Shown here: piece by piece, positions 35,613 to 47,122 of the stretch
How the letters are laid out: each line of letters opens with the position of its first letter
Position numbering within the stretch: position 1 is the first letter of the stretch
Source: Vandiemenella viatica
Taxonomy: Eukaryota; Arthropoda; Insecta; Orthoptera; Morabidae
Direction: 5' to 3'
Assembly (NCBI GenBank): GCA_031002005.1
Contig: JARYHS010013630.1
Span: 238,335,539 to 238,399,538, forward strand
DNA length: 64,000 nucleotides
Notes under the pieces: model-generated
Seen by the model: only the letters and a program-made list of their open reading frames with translations
The model's database searches: none
Told to the model about the DNA's origin: nothing
Made by a program: the position numbers and the translations under genes

Positions 35613-35842
35613 CAGGGGTTGGACAAAATAATATGAACACCATGCGATAGGGTACAGTTTGTTGCATGTTGGCACCACTTCATCCGTGTGAATACTGCGA
35701 CGCGCGTGCACGACGTAGTTGACGTGTCAGTGTTTATACGCTTTGTTCTGCGACGGTTATAACAAGCTATCGGTGAAATGCGTGATCTCTCAGACTTCAA
35801 AAGAAGACAAATAGTTGGAGCTCGGTTAGCGGGACAAACATA
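35613..35842 (+). mobile_element. Tc1-like element, 5' end only
   Basis: It starts after a TA with CAGGGGTTGGACAAAATAAT, a common Tc1-like terminus. About 165 bp later comes MRDLSDFKRRQIVGARLAG, the start of a Tc1 transposase N-terminal helix-turn-helix. The element breaks off near 35,842 at an AT-rich junction. Confidence 0.75.
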
Positions 35843-38446
35843 TATACCATCTTATCCATTTTCGACGTTTTTTTTCATATCATTCAGCGTTATTATTAAC
35901 AAATCAGCTACGATATTAACTCCATCTTGTAATACAGACATAATTTCAAGAAGATCACAAAGTAGGACGAGACAGTGGACTGTCTTCAAATTATTACTAT
36001 CATTTTAGTTCTCTCCAGTTTACCATCATTCCTGTCAAGTCGCATCGTTTCAACGCGGCCTTCAACAGTTTTGACCTGTCCCATCAAGACAGAAACGCTG
36101 TCCTCAAACGGGATACATGAGCCATAAAATCCTTTTGTTGCTGTTTCTGGCAGCTTTTGATCAAGCGTGTTTCCTCGAATTGCTAGGATCGTCGATTTGA
36201 GTCCTGCCTCAGGCATTGCCGTTTTTAATAAAGTGTTGTGTCTATCCTATGTGGTTTGTACTGTTGTGTAAACCAAAACTTTTTTTTTTTAAATAATATA
36301 CATACTCTAAGGGGATTGTTAAGACTTGTAAAATCAATATATACACTGTAACATCAATATGCACCGTACGTTATGAAGCTAGCTGAATGTCTGTAAAGTG
36401 CGGAAAACCATGTTTCCCCTTTTAAAAAAGTAAATGTTATTATGTCAAATTACAAATTTCATAGAGTCAGCAGTCAGCGGTAATCAAGTTCCAGTAGCTG
36501 CAGCAGTAGAAGTCGCATATATTGACAGTACAGTTGGATCTACACTTGAGAAAAAAAGTTAAAGCCAGGCATTCAATTTTCTCAGTTGAATCCGGCAATG
36601 CACTTCATTGGAACAACACGCAGGGAAAGTATCCGTTCTTCCAATTATCGTATTTGGGCGGTACATGATACTAAATATCGACAGGTGGACTTCATGACTT
36701 CGAACCGAATCCACAAAAGACGTGTGGCAGATTTTGCCGGCCTCCTGTAATCATTATGATCGTATCTAGCAACTGCTATTCTTAATATTAGATGAACAGC
36801 TAATTATTTGTTTTCTTCTGTAACAATACAATCAAGCCGTATATCGGTCTTCGATATATCGGAGCTGATGTAGAAGGGTGATGTTCCTAAAACCTGCAGG
36901 AGCTGATAACGGCTTATACAGCGACTCGAAATGAAAAAGCGCCGCCACCACTGCCTCCTAGCAACACAGCAGCCACGCTGCAGGGCGTAGATTGCCAATA
37001 CGCTCCGTCACTGCGCCAGATATAAGCGGGCAATTACCTGTCTACCTGAAGCTAAACGACCCCCCAGCAGATTGCCAATCTGCGCGGCTGTCTGCTAGAT
37101 ATTAAACGACCTCCTAGGGTCGGTCGTTGTTTCCCAATTACATATATTAATGTGGATTTCCCAGACCCCACCTCAGATACCGTACTGCGGAGAGAAACCT
37201 GAAAATATCATCAGGTCCTTAGACCACACGAATTTACTTAAATTCAGTAACTATTGAAATAATTAACATTTTTCGTATAGTGTGGGCAATTGCTCAGAGG
37301 CTTCCACCCGTATATATATATATATTGTAGTGTATTCGTGGTATGCTGGGCTATCGGCTCAGGCAGATGGACAAGTGAGACAAAGGGTGACAGGACTGCT
37401 TTGGAATGCGACCTTGAGCAGGTAGCGAGGGCCGTTAGGTGTGTGTGGAGAGGACGGCTGGCTGCGGGCATTGTGGTTGCGTGCGTGGCAGCCGAGATAT
37501 GAGTGAATGTGATGTGCAGCGGCTAAGGATAGCGCGCGCTGCTGTGGTGCTCTGTGTTGCATGTCGCCTGCGGAGCGGATGAGGCAACCGGCGAACGTAC
37601 AGATAGGTCGTCGCCGATGGAAGACCACTGGAAGCCGACCCGGCGCCTTCGAAATATGGTAAACACAGAGTGATCTTGGTAAAATCCCCGAAGTGTCGTA
37701 TTGATGACCAAACCTGCACCCTAGAGACCCGTTGTGTTTAGTTGAAGGACACTTAACAACACCTGTGGAATGATATGTGTAACTATTATATGATACGTTG
37801 ATTGATACATTGTATTTGAAAAGGAATTGTTATAATAAATATCACTGTTAGTTGTACGTGAAATGGTGTTGCCGACCTGTTCAGCACAATTCCTCTTTTC
37901 ATTAATGTCATATAATAATAATGGTTTCATTGTTGATCAATTAATTACAAGAAAAAGTAATTTAAATTAAAAAGGGGAGTACAAGTTGCACACTTCAATA
38001 TATATCGTCTGTACATATGTAAAACAACGATGTATTACAGATAATAATGACGGGACTTCTTTTTCAGCTTGGCCTTCGTATTACACCACCACTTCTTGGC
38101 AGTTGTCGCACAGACAAATTAGTAACCCAGCAGGTATTTTATTATAAAGATTTTTACCGTAAATAAATAATTCGGCTATTATTGACTGAATGCTTTGTTT
38201 TACGATGAATTGAACATTCGTACCTAATACAGACATATTGTTATGGGACTCTATAAAAGGCATGCCACAGCAATAGATACCGAATTCGAATCCAATGGAC
38301 GCTAATTACTTTTCATCCTCTTGCAGTGGGAAATTTCTAATAAAAATTGTACCATTAGTTGACAAATACATTAGCTCATTGTTTTTGAGCCCTGGGTTCA
38401 CACCCCGCTGCTGACACGCAATAACTGTGGACTCCACCTCGAAACG
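35843..38446. other. Anonymous DNA with a GC-rich segment
   Basis: The 76-codon minus frame at 35,986-36,216 looks protein-like but is unassigned. A short TA repeat is at about 37,311-37,325, followed by a GC-rich block (about 37,330-37,735) starting TGTAGTGTATTCG that could be an LTR. I could not find its right end or target duplication. Confidence 0.45.
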
Positions 38447-38575
38447 CGAGTTTCACAACAACTGCAAGCCAGAAGATACATTACTATCCTTAATACATGT
38501 GCTTACTATAATGTGTTTGCTAACTGGTCCTATGTGCCTCAGCGTTGTTTTGAATAAATCATTCCACTCATAATA
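38447..38575 (+). repeat. Third copy of an arm segment, in the spacer
   Basis: GAGTTTCACAACAACTGC through GTTGTTTTGAATAA matches 53,353-53,483 in the same orientation and 17,480-17,610 in reverse. It is more diverged from both arms than they are from each other. It probably belongs to a dispersed repeat associated with the Penelope fragment. Confidence 0.75.
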
Positions 38576-38585
38576 CTGTGTAAAT

Positions 38586-38922
38586 CAGGGGTGGCAAACT
38601 CGCGGCCCGCATGCGACCCGCCTTGAACATTTTTCCGGCCCGCGAGATTCATCACACTTTTACAAAATATTTATTTTATAATGGTGAAATCAGTAAAATC
38701 CAATGTATTTTTTAAAAAATACATTTTTTTGTGCTTCCATATATTCAAAAATTATCTGTTGAAATTATGAGTGTCATCATTATTATATTATCTACGTTTG
38801 CATGGAAGAATATTAGGAAAAACAATAAATAACTCATTATTTTTCAATTGTTCACTCCAAAAAAATGTCTATGATGGGTCTAAGACTAATAAGAGGATAT
38901 ATGATTTTATTTGCCACCCCTG
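38586..38922. mobile_element. hAT-type miniature element with perfect target duplication
   Basis: Ends CAGGGGTGGCAAA and TTTGCCACCCCTG are perfect inverted repeats. The 8 bp duplication GTGTAAAT flanks it exactly (38,578-38,585 and 38,923-38,930). At 337 bp it is non-coding. The perfect ends suggest a comparatively recent insertion. Confidence 0.93.
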
Positions 38923-39289
38923 GTGTAAATACTATTTTTTCGCGAATTGTACATACGTAGTTATAGGGAATTACAATGTTACGGTAAATCAATTGCAGCT
39001 CATGCTAAATCTTACTGCAAAAACCTATTGGTTTGTATCACACTATATCCTGTCCAGAGTACTACATGGTGTGCACAACGCCTTCTACCGAACAATTTCT
39101 GACGTGAAAACTATATGTTTCGCCACAACACCGATCCTACCTTCGGTCTCATGCGACTCGACATGGTGAAATCGCCTCGACGCGCAGCCTGCAGTGAGAC
39201 AGCCGTGGACATCAAGAAGAACTGGGACCACCTAGTTTTAAGGTATTACAAGGAGTTTGTAGGCACATTAGCCGAAAACATTCTACCTT

Positions 39290-39535
39290 TTTTTTACTTA
39301 TGGGTTTACCCCTCGTCGACGTCGAGGTCATTAGAGGCTAGATGGAACTGGCGACAAGGAACGGGAAGGAATTCGGCAATGGCATTTTTTGTAGGAAGCA
39401 TCACGGCATTCGCCTGGAGTTATTTGGGAAAACCATGGAGAACCCAAACCTGGATACCCGGACGGAGATTTGAACCGGCGTCATCCAGAATGCGAGGCCA
39501 GAGCCTTAACCACTAAGCCACCACGCTCGGTGTGG
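39290..39535 (-). repeat. tRNA-derived SINE
   Basis: This is the reverse complement of the 1,389 family, with GGAATTCGGCAATGGC, ACGGCATTCGCC, AACCATGG, GGATACCCGGACGG and GATTTGAACC (B box), and the A-box end near 39,510-39,530. It is nearly full length. Confidence 0.85.
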
Positions 39536-42096
39536 CAAAGTACCTCGGAGTCGACAGCTATAGTCCGTTCAGTTAACAGAGGCGGCTCGTGGTCAGACTT
39601 CGCTGCCCTTTCCTATACATGCGAAGGGGAAACAGTGTCCCTGACAATTTTGCCTCTGTCCAGTCTGGAGACAGCGGTATATTCGGAGGGGTAGGGGAAA
39701 AGGGGGATGAAGTGAGGGGCGGAGCAAGAGAAATATGACCTTGAGCCGCCAATTTAGGGTGAACAGAGTATAGGGGTCGACGAGCTGCTTATATTGAATT
39801 AAATCTATAAATACAACACACTGTTCAGAGTAAAACGTTAAGACAGTGTAATTCATGTGCTGTAAACGGGTATTTGAAAGAAAGGGTCAAAAATAAACAA
39901 TTTCATCGCCTCTAAACAATCAGATAGGTGCATTGGAGCTAGAGGGGTATGAAACCAGAGCCCTAGATCATATTTGTCGAAACATTATCATAACAAATAC
40001 TTTATTTGGTAAAGCATCAGTGCGTGAAGGTACATTTAGGTTATCGCTAAATGTCCATTACTACATTGTTTCATATGTTTCAGTACTTCTCTCAGTATCT
40101 GATACTTTGTATGATACGGCCTTCTAAATTCATATACAGTTTCAAATCAAGTCCATTTTGGTGAACGACAGCCGAATGCCATTTTTTTTTTTAAATACAC
40201 TGTGTATTGTAAAATGTGGACTAAATCAATATTAAGAGATATAAAATCTTCCGGCGCCTCGCGGTTGTACTCCTGCATGTACCGGTTGTAGTGAACTGAT
40301 ACATGTGCAACGCTAGCAACAAAGTAGGATCAGGTCAAAAATTCTTATTTTGCTTTGCGCTTCCTTTATACTGCAGAGAGCAGCTCGCAGTTTATCAAGT
40401 GTGCGGTCTGTCTTGACGGGTGGATTGGGAAGGTCACCTTCAACTCCGGGTGGCCTTGACGGGTGTCGGTGGCTTGGGAAGGTCACCGTGGCCTTGACGG
40501 GGCTCCGGTGGAATGGGGTGAGGCCAGAACAGAAATCTGTGAGATTTTAATTAAACGAAAACCATTAAAAATGTAGCTGACAGTTAAGGAGCCGGCTGAC
40601 AGGGCAATCTCGGTTCCGCGGTGGCAACCATTAATTTATAGGATGTTTAATATCAGGCTGACAGGTAATAGGCCATTGGGGCGGCGGGTCCTGCTCAAGA
40701 ATGACTAAGACCAGGGTGAGAAAGCCCAACACCACCATACTCTATTGTTACCACAAGGTATTTACATTTCGAGTCTACAACAAGCAATTCCTTTCCCAGT
40801 CTTACAATTATAATCAACTTTTAGTTCTTTTATCTGTTGTACCTAGTAAACTGGCTCTTCTTTGAATTTTTCTTGATCCCATGTTGACCTACCCGTCTAG
40901 ATATCGTCTGCAGATTACCCTGAAGCTGTTCACAGTCTTCTACCGTTTTGACCCTGTTAGGCCTACAGTATAACATTATGTAATCTGAACATAACCTGTG
41001 TGTAATCTATCAAGTTCCATGCTTCACGCAAATATTTTCTTTGATTTGAAATATGTTCCTACAACTGAATTTGATGTAAAACTCCAATGCGAAAGTTTTT
41101 TCCTATTCTGTCCGCGCGTCCAATGTTTTCACCTCAAATTCTATACCTGCTATAGCACGGTTACAAAAATTATAGTTTAGACTTAGCTCTTGGATTCAGT
41201 TAAAAAAAAAAAAAATAGTTGGGGATGGGCGTAAACATGATACTACTGTAAATGGAAACCTTGAGTACTTCCCGTTCCGCGTAAAAGTCGGGACTGTTGC
41301 CTACGCCATGTTCAACTCGACAAGCTAAGACTTGCTTGATATGTGATCTATTACGAAAAAATTGGAGGGGGGGGGCGATATTTATGAAACTATTTCCCGT
41401 CACATAAAATCCCTTGAGCCTATAACAAAAGGGATATTACTATAAAACATTTATAAGACTCATCGAATTCGACGATTACCAATTCTGGCAGAACTTTATG
41501 AAGGCATCTGGACAGCGAGCAAGCAAGATAATGCTACAGCCATTAAATTATCAACGTGAAATAAATCCTTTTTATACAAGTGCTATACAGGGCCATAATA
41601 AGTGCATGAATTTTTAAAAAAAATTGTGAAATATTAACTACCTTCTTATTACATACAGGTATAAAGATGATATATTTTGTTGTTTTCCGTGTATGAGCTC
41701 ATATTACAGCTCACATCTGTAGCAGTCAAGCAATAATTTCTGTCTTGTTAATTCAAGTGTACCATTTTTTTTCATTCTAGACAATTCCGAGGTAACAATT
41801 AATTTACTATAACGTTTCTCAGACTGTGGTCGGCGGATCACCTCTGATCCGCGAAGATGAGAGAGATTTATAAATATAACAACAAAAGAATTGTAAATTT
41901 TGTTCACTAAAATGAATACCGTACTAGTACTGTATAACACCACAAGCAAGTTTAAGCTACAATCCAAACTTTCTAAAAACCATGGTATTTCCAAGATTGG
42001 AGAAGAGTGAATTTTTACTATAATAGTCTATTCACTACATAAATTTCCAGTCAGTATCAGAACGCTATGTTCCTATGAGGGTTAAGTATTAAGGTT
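39536..42096. other. Anonymous DNA with a short GC-rich repeat
   Basis: CTTGACGGG with GGGAAGGTCACC recurs at about 40,410-40,505. CAGAGGCGGCTCGTGGT at about 39,580 and the TTTCTCAGACTGTGGTC block at about 41,814 look like single hAT ends. No gene is recognised. Confidence 0.45.
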
Positions 42097-42104
42097 TTGC
42101 GGGG

Positions 42105-42296
42105 CAGGGCCGCATTTAAGCATAGGCTACATAGGCTGTAGCCTAGTGGCCCGCACCACAAAGGGGGGCCCGCACCACAAAGAGGGCCCCTCACCACCCA
42201 CAACCCTCGCCTGGGCAGGTAGTAGAGCTAAAAAAAAAAGGGGGGCCCGCACCACATGTATAGCCTAGGGGCCCACAGAGCCTAAATGCGGCCCTG
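42105..42296. mobile_element. hAT-type miniature element
   Basis: Ends CAGGGCCGCATTTA and TAAATGCGGCCCTG are perfect inverted repeats. The flanks TTGCGGGG (42,097-42,104) and TTGCTGGG (42,297-42,304) form an 8 bp duplication with one change. Its interior shares the GTAGTAGAGCTAAAAAAAA motif with the element at 13,925, so both may derive from the same hAT family. Confidence 0.9.
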
Positions 42297-42429
42297 TTGC
42301 TGGGGTTGTAGTGTAGGTCTTACAGGACCATGGAACGTGCCAATAACAATTGGTGGGCTTGGCCGATAATATTAACAGAGAGATTTTCCTCACTACAGAG
42401 GTTTTACTCCAACATAACAACGAGGATCT

Positions 42430-42930
42430 GCGACTGAATGATTCCCGGTATTAGGAGTCACCCATTGCTTGCCAACGGCCTCCGAAAGGAGGGTGAAAGA
42501 GTGGGGAGCGGTCCAGGGCACCATCTTGCTGTTGGGGTTGGAAACGGCCAATAAACCACTACAGGCGGATGATCAGAAATGATCAAAGGGCATCAGGATG
42601 CAGAAGGCAACGGGAAACCACTGCATTAAAGACCCAAAGGGTATCCCTAGGACATGTAATCCTCTCAAATTACATATATCATGATGGCTTCTTCCTGGGT
42701 AAAAAATTCCGGAGGTAAATTAGTCCCCCTATCGGATCTCCTGAAGGAGTCATTAGAATGGATAGAAACATTCTACGAGACGGGGCGTGGAATGTTAGAA
42801 GTCTGAATAGGGCAGGTAGATTAGAAAACCTAAAAAGGGAGATGGAACGACTTAAGATAGATGCTGTTAGGATTAGCGAGATTAAATGGAAGGAAGCTCA
42901 GGATTTCTGGTCTGGGGAACTCAGGATAAT
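42430..42930 (+). mobile_element. Second RTE LINE copy, cut by the assembly gap
   Basis: It contains a 5' UTR-like region and then an endonuclease start at 42,758 reading WNVRSLNRAGRLENL, DAVRISEIKWKEAQDFWSGE. The last 45 codons overlap the truncated copy at 4,720, so this copy supplies the N-terminus missing there. All sequence after 42,930 is N. Confidence 0.85.
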
Positions 42931-43930
42931 NNNNNNNNNNNNNNNNNNNNNNNNNNNNNNNNNNNNNNNNNNNNNNNNNNNNNNNNNNNNNNNNNNNNNN
43001 NNNNNNNNNNNNNNNNNNNNNNNNNNNNNNNNNNNNNNNNNNNNNNNNNNNNNNNNNNNNNNNNNNNNNNNNNNNNNNNNNNNNNNNNNNNNNNNNNNNN
43101 NNNNNNNNNNNNNNNNNNNNNNNNNNNNNNNNNNNNNNNNNNNNNNNNNNNNNNNNNNNNNNNNNNNNNNNNNNNNNNNNNNNNNNNNNNNNNNNNNNNN
43201 NNNNNNNNNNNNNNNNNNNNNNNNNNNNNNNNNNNNNNNNNNNNNNNNNNNNNNNNNNNNNNNNNNNNNNNNNNNNNNNNNNNNNNNNNNNNNNNNNNNN
43301 NNNNNNNNNNNNNNNNNNNNNNNNNNNNNNNNNNNNNNNNNNNNNNNNNNNNNNNNNNNNNNNNNNNNNNNNNNNNNNNNNNNNNNNNNNNNNNNNNNNN
43401 NNNNNNNNNNNNNNNNNNNNNNNNNNNNNNNNNNNNNNNNNNNNNNNNNNNNNNNNNNNNNNNNNNNNNNNNNNNNNNNNNNNNNNNNNNNNNNNNNNNN
43501 NNNNNNNNNNNNNNNNNNNNNNNNNNNNNNNNNNNNNNNNNNNNNNNNNNNNNNNNNNNNNNNNNNNNNNNNNNNNNNNNNNNNNNNNNNNNNNNNNNNN
43601 NNNNNNNNNNNNNNNNNNNNNNNNNNNNNNNNNNNNNNNNNNNNNNNNNNNNNNNNNNNNNNNNNNNNNNNNNNNNNNNNNNNNNNNNNNNNNNNNNNNN
43701 NNNNNNNNNNNNNNNNNNNNNNNNNNNNNNNNNNNNNNNNNNNNNNNNNNNNNNNNNNNNNNNNNNNNNNNNNNNNNNNNNNNNNNNNNNNNNNNNNNNN
43801 NNNNNNNNNNNNNNNNNNNNNNNNNNNNNNNNNNNNNNNNNNNNNNNNNNNNNNNNNNNNNNNNNNNNNNNNNNNNNNNNNNNNNNNNNNNNNNNNNNNN
43901 NNNNNNNNNNNNNNNNNNNNNNNNNNNNNN
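42931..43930. other. Assembly gap of exactly 1,000 N
   Basis: The round length suggests a placeholder scaffold join, not a measured distance. The sequence to its left is RTE LINE and to its right the 89 bp minisatellite, so the join separates the spacer from the right arm. Confidence 0.98.
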
Positions 43931-44930
43931 TACAGCTCATCAACTCGGTGGGTAGTTATACCTGCCCTCACCTACCTGCAGTTGAGAATTCCAAGAAAAA
44001 TTATACCCTGAGTATCCAGTACAGCTCATCAACTCGGTGGGTAGTTATACCTGTCCTCGCCTACCTGCAGTTGAGAATTCCGAGAAAAATTATACCCTGA
44101 GTATCCAGTACAGCTCATCAACTCGGTGGGTAGTTATACCAGCCCTCGCCTACCTGCAGTTGAGAATTCCGAGAAAAATTATACCCTGAGTATCCAGTAC
44201 AGCTCATCAACTCGGTGGGTAGTTATACCAGCCCTCGCCTACCTGCAGTTGAGAATTCCGAGAAAAATTATACCCTGAGTATCCAGTACAGCTCATCAAC
44301 TCGGTGGGTAGTTATACCTGTCCTCGCCTACCTGCAGTTGAGAATTCCAAGAAAAATTATACCCTGAGTATCCAGTACAGCTCATCAACTCGGTGGGTAG
44401 TTATACCAGCCCTCGCCTACCTGCAGTTGAGAATTCCGAGAAAAATTATACCCTGAGTATCCAGTACAGCTCATCAACTCGGTGGGTAGTTATACCTGTC
44501 CTCGCCTACCTGCAGTTGAGAATTCCAAGAAAAATTATACCCTGAGTATCCAGTACAGCTCATCAACTCGGTGGGTAGTTATACCTGTCCTCGCCTACCT
44601 GCAGTTGAGAATTCCAAGAAAAATTATACCCTGAGTATCCAGTACAGCTCATCAACTCGGTGGGTAGTTATACCTGCCCTCGCCTACCTGCAGTTGAGAA
44701 TTCCAAGAAAAATTATACCCTGAGTATCCAGTACAGCTCATCAACTCGGTGGGTAGTTATACCTGCCCTCGCCTACCTGCAGTTGAGAATTCCGAGAAAA
44801 ATTACACCCTGAGTATCCAGTACAGCTCATCAACTCGGTGGGTAGTTATACCTGTCCTCGCCTACCTGCAGTTGAGAATTCCAAGAAAAATTATACCCTG
44901 AGTATCCAGCACAGCTCATCTGTTTAGGGT
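43931..44930 (-). repeat. 89 bp minisatellite, about 11 units
   Basis: This is the reverse complement of the repeat at 23,730. Unit starts at 43,931, 44,020 and 44,109 give an 89 bp period. Units differ at a few positions (CCAAG or CCGAG, CCTGTCC or CCAGCCC or CCTGCCC). The array is truncated by the gap, so the true number is higher or unknown. Confidence 0.95.
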
Positions 44931-45864
44931 CTTATTACTTTCGTGTCATTCGTACAGTAGGTGATATTACATCTTGTTTGAAAACGATATCATACTTAAA
45001 AAATCTGGGCTAGACCTGCTTTCTTAACACACGCACACAAAAAGAAAAAAAATGCAAATAATGTAAATAAAGAGACAGCATAAATGTGTAAATAAATAAA
45101 TATTGACGAAGCTGAATTCAAGCTGATTTTAAACAAGCCTCAAAAGATTGTATGACACGTGCATTTCAATCACGAAGCCAGTCCAAAGCCTGGGAAAAGT
45201 GTGATGGAAATCAGTTATTAAAATGAGTTATTAAGTATTAGAAATTTACTGAATTATATCCGGCAAATATATGACTACAAGAACTCTTTAGGTTAGGCGC
45301 ACTCTAGCGATTTTCTGTCGCTGCGATAGAAAATAGGTCGCAAAAAATGTTAGAGTGTTTATTTCAGTAAACAGTATTGTTATTAATGTATACTGTTGTT
45401 GAATATAAAAATTAACATAGAACATAGAATATTTATATTTTTTGAATTGACAAAGGGCATCAATATGGATGTTGATTGCTGGAGCAATTTTCATAATAAT
45501 TTCTTCTCTTAATCTAAGCTTCACAGAATTGTAATGCACATTAGATATAGGCACTGCAAGTGTTGAGGTTGGATTACATTAGATATGCTCGCTTTGAACG
45601 CAAGTGAAAAAAGTTTCGGGAATGTGGGACAGTACTTATAATCATTAATAAGTAGATATTACCAGCCACTGATTACCGGTTAGTTATTTAACATCCCATT
45701 AGTGTGTTCAATTTCGAATGTTAACTGCTAATATGTAATATCCAATGTTTATTACTACATATGAATACGCTTTCCAGATACCCTAACTGGTGCATGTGTA
45801 AACGATTTCCACAAAGAAAATCATTCACTATTTTAGTAAATGTGAATAACTTCGACAATTTCCA

Positions 45865-46095
45865 CCGATCGTGGTTGGTGAGTGTTAAACGTTCTGGCCT
45901 CTCTTTCGGAAGGACGCCGGTTAGAATCCCCGTCCGGGCATCCAGATTTGGGTTTTCCATGGTTTCCTCAAACCACTCCAGCGAATGCCGGGATGCTTCC
46001 TTCTAAATGCCACGGCCGAGTTCCTACCAGTTCCTTGTCCCCCGTACCATCCCGCCTCTAATGACCCCAACGTCGACAAGGCGTAAAGCGCTATT
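45865..46095 (+). repeat. tRNA-derived SINE (right arm copy)
   Basis: Counterpart of 22,585-22,805: a mutated B box (GGTTAGAATCC), then CATCCAGATTTGGG, GCCGGGATGCTTCC and a tail of AATGACCCCAACGTCGACAA. The shared B-box mutation supports common descent of the two arms. Confidence 0.85.
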
Positions 46096-46917
46096 AAAAA
46101 TAAAACTGACAATTTACAATTCTGCACTGCAAAGAACATACACTATTTTGTCAATCATCTTTAGTTACGAAATCCTAATAAGAAAATTGTTTCACTGAGT
46201 GAAATGGTTATTTATTGGATTTCAGTTTGTAGGCTTTCGTAGATAACATTTTATTTTCTGTGGTAAGATAGAGAATAAAGAAGCTTTAGTGAATTTATCA
46301 CTTTTTGCTAGTATTGGGACTAAAGAATTTAGGATTTTCCACTGCAAAAGTGAGTAGGGGATATATGTTTGGCATTGGTTTTTTATTTTAACTTTAAGAA
46401 TCTCTCATGGTTTAGTCCATTGTCAAGGAGTACCTTTTTCGGTTATGTTAATTACTGGCTTCCGAAGGCGATGGTGGGTCTATGTTTTACAATACTCTGA
46501 ACTAAAAATAGTAAAGTAATTAAATTTTTCCGTATTCACATGGCAGATTGGCAATTTTTCAATCCCTCAAAACAGTTTTCGACAGTTGTGTTGCTTGAAA
46601 AATTGGTCTTTAATCGCCCGCCTATAAATCACAACTGCTCACCTAGCCACCAGTGCTTGATTGTGGTTTCTTCTGGCGACACAGCCTTTCCAGGAAGGTA
46701 GAGGATTATAGACCGTCCTTCCAGGAAGGAGACTTTTGTGCGCTAATCGCTAATGTCACCTGCGCGCTTTTAGTGGGTCACCAGAGACACTACCATGAGT
46801 GCAAAAATCTCTCGATTAACTGTTATTTGTACTATTGAGAGTGCTTGTATGAATGTAGATGAAATATATACTGCTTATTTGTGTAATTTTCCTGCCAATA
46901 CGTGATGATATACAAAG

Positions 46918-46919
<2 letters not shown>

Positions 46920-46958
<39 letters not shown>
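46920..46958. repeat. TA dinucleotide repeat
   Basis: About 19 TA units lie directly beside the Tc1 foldback, whose TA target site is the last unit. Confidence 0.95.
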
Positions 46959-46964
<6 letters not shown>

Positions 46965-47122
46965 CGGAAAAAAAAATCCCAACACCAAGAAAAAATTATT
47001 GTAGAGTAATGAAATTTGGACAATGCATTTGTAAAGTTAACATGTTTAATTGATTAAATTTTCAAGATCACAGGTTAATTTAAGCTCAAGAAAATGCATT
47101 TCAAATGTGAAATACTGTTAAA

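Noticed and set aside
37435..37719. 94-codon minus-strand ORF
   Set aside because: It overlaps frames in two other registers in a GC-rich block and shows no recognisable motif.
42758..44100. Long open frames of 340-417 codons on both strands across the gap
   Set aside because: They are open only because the 1,000 Ns carry no stops. Only the first 57 codons (RTE endonuclease) are real.
44000..44930. A CRISPR array
   Set aside because: The 89 bp units are nearly identical along their whole length, with no repeat-spacer alternation, and the context is an insect genome.
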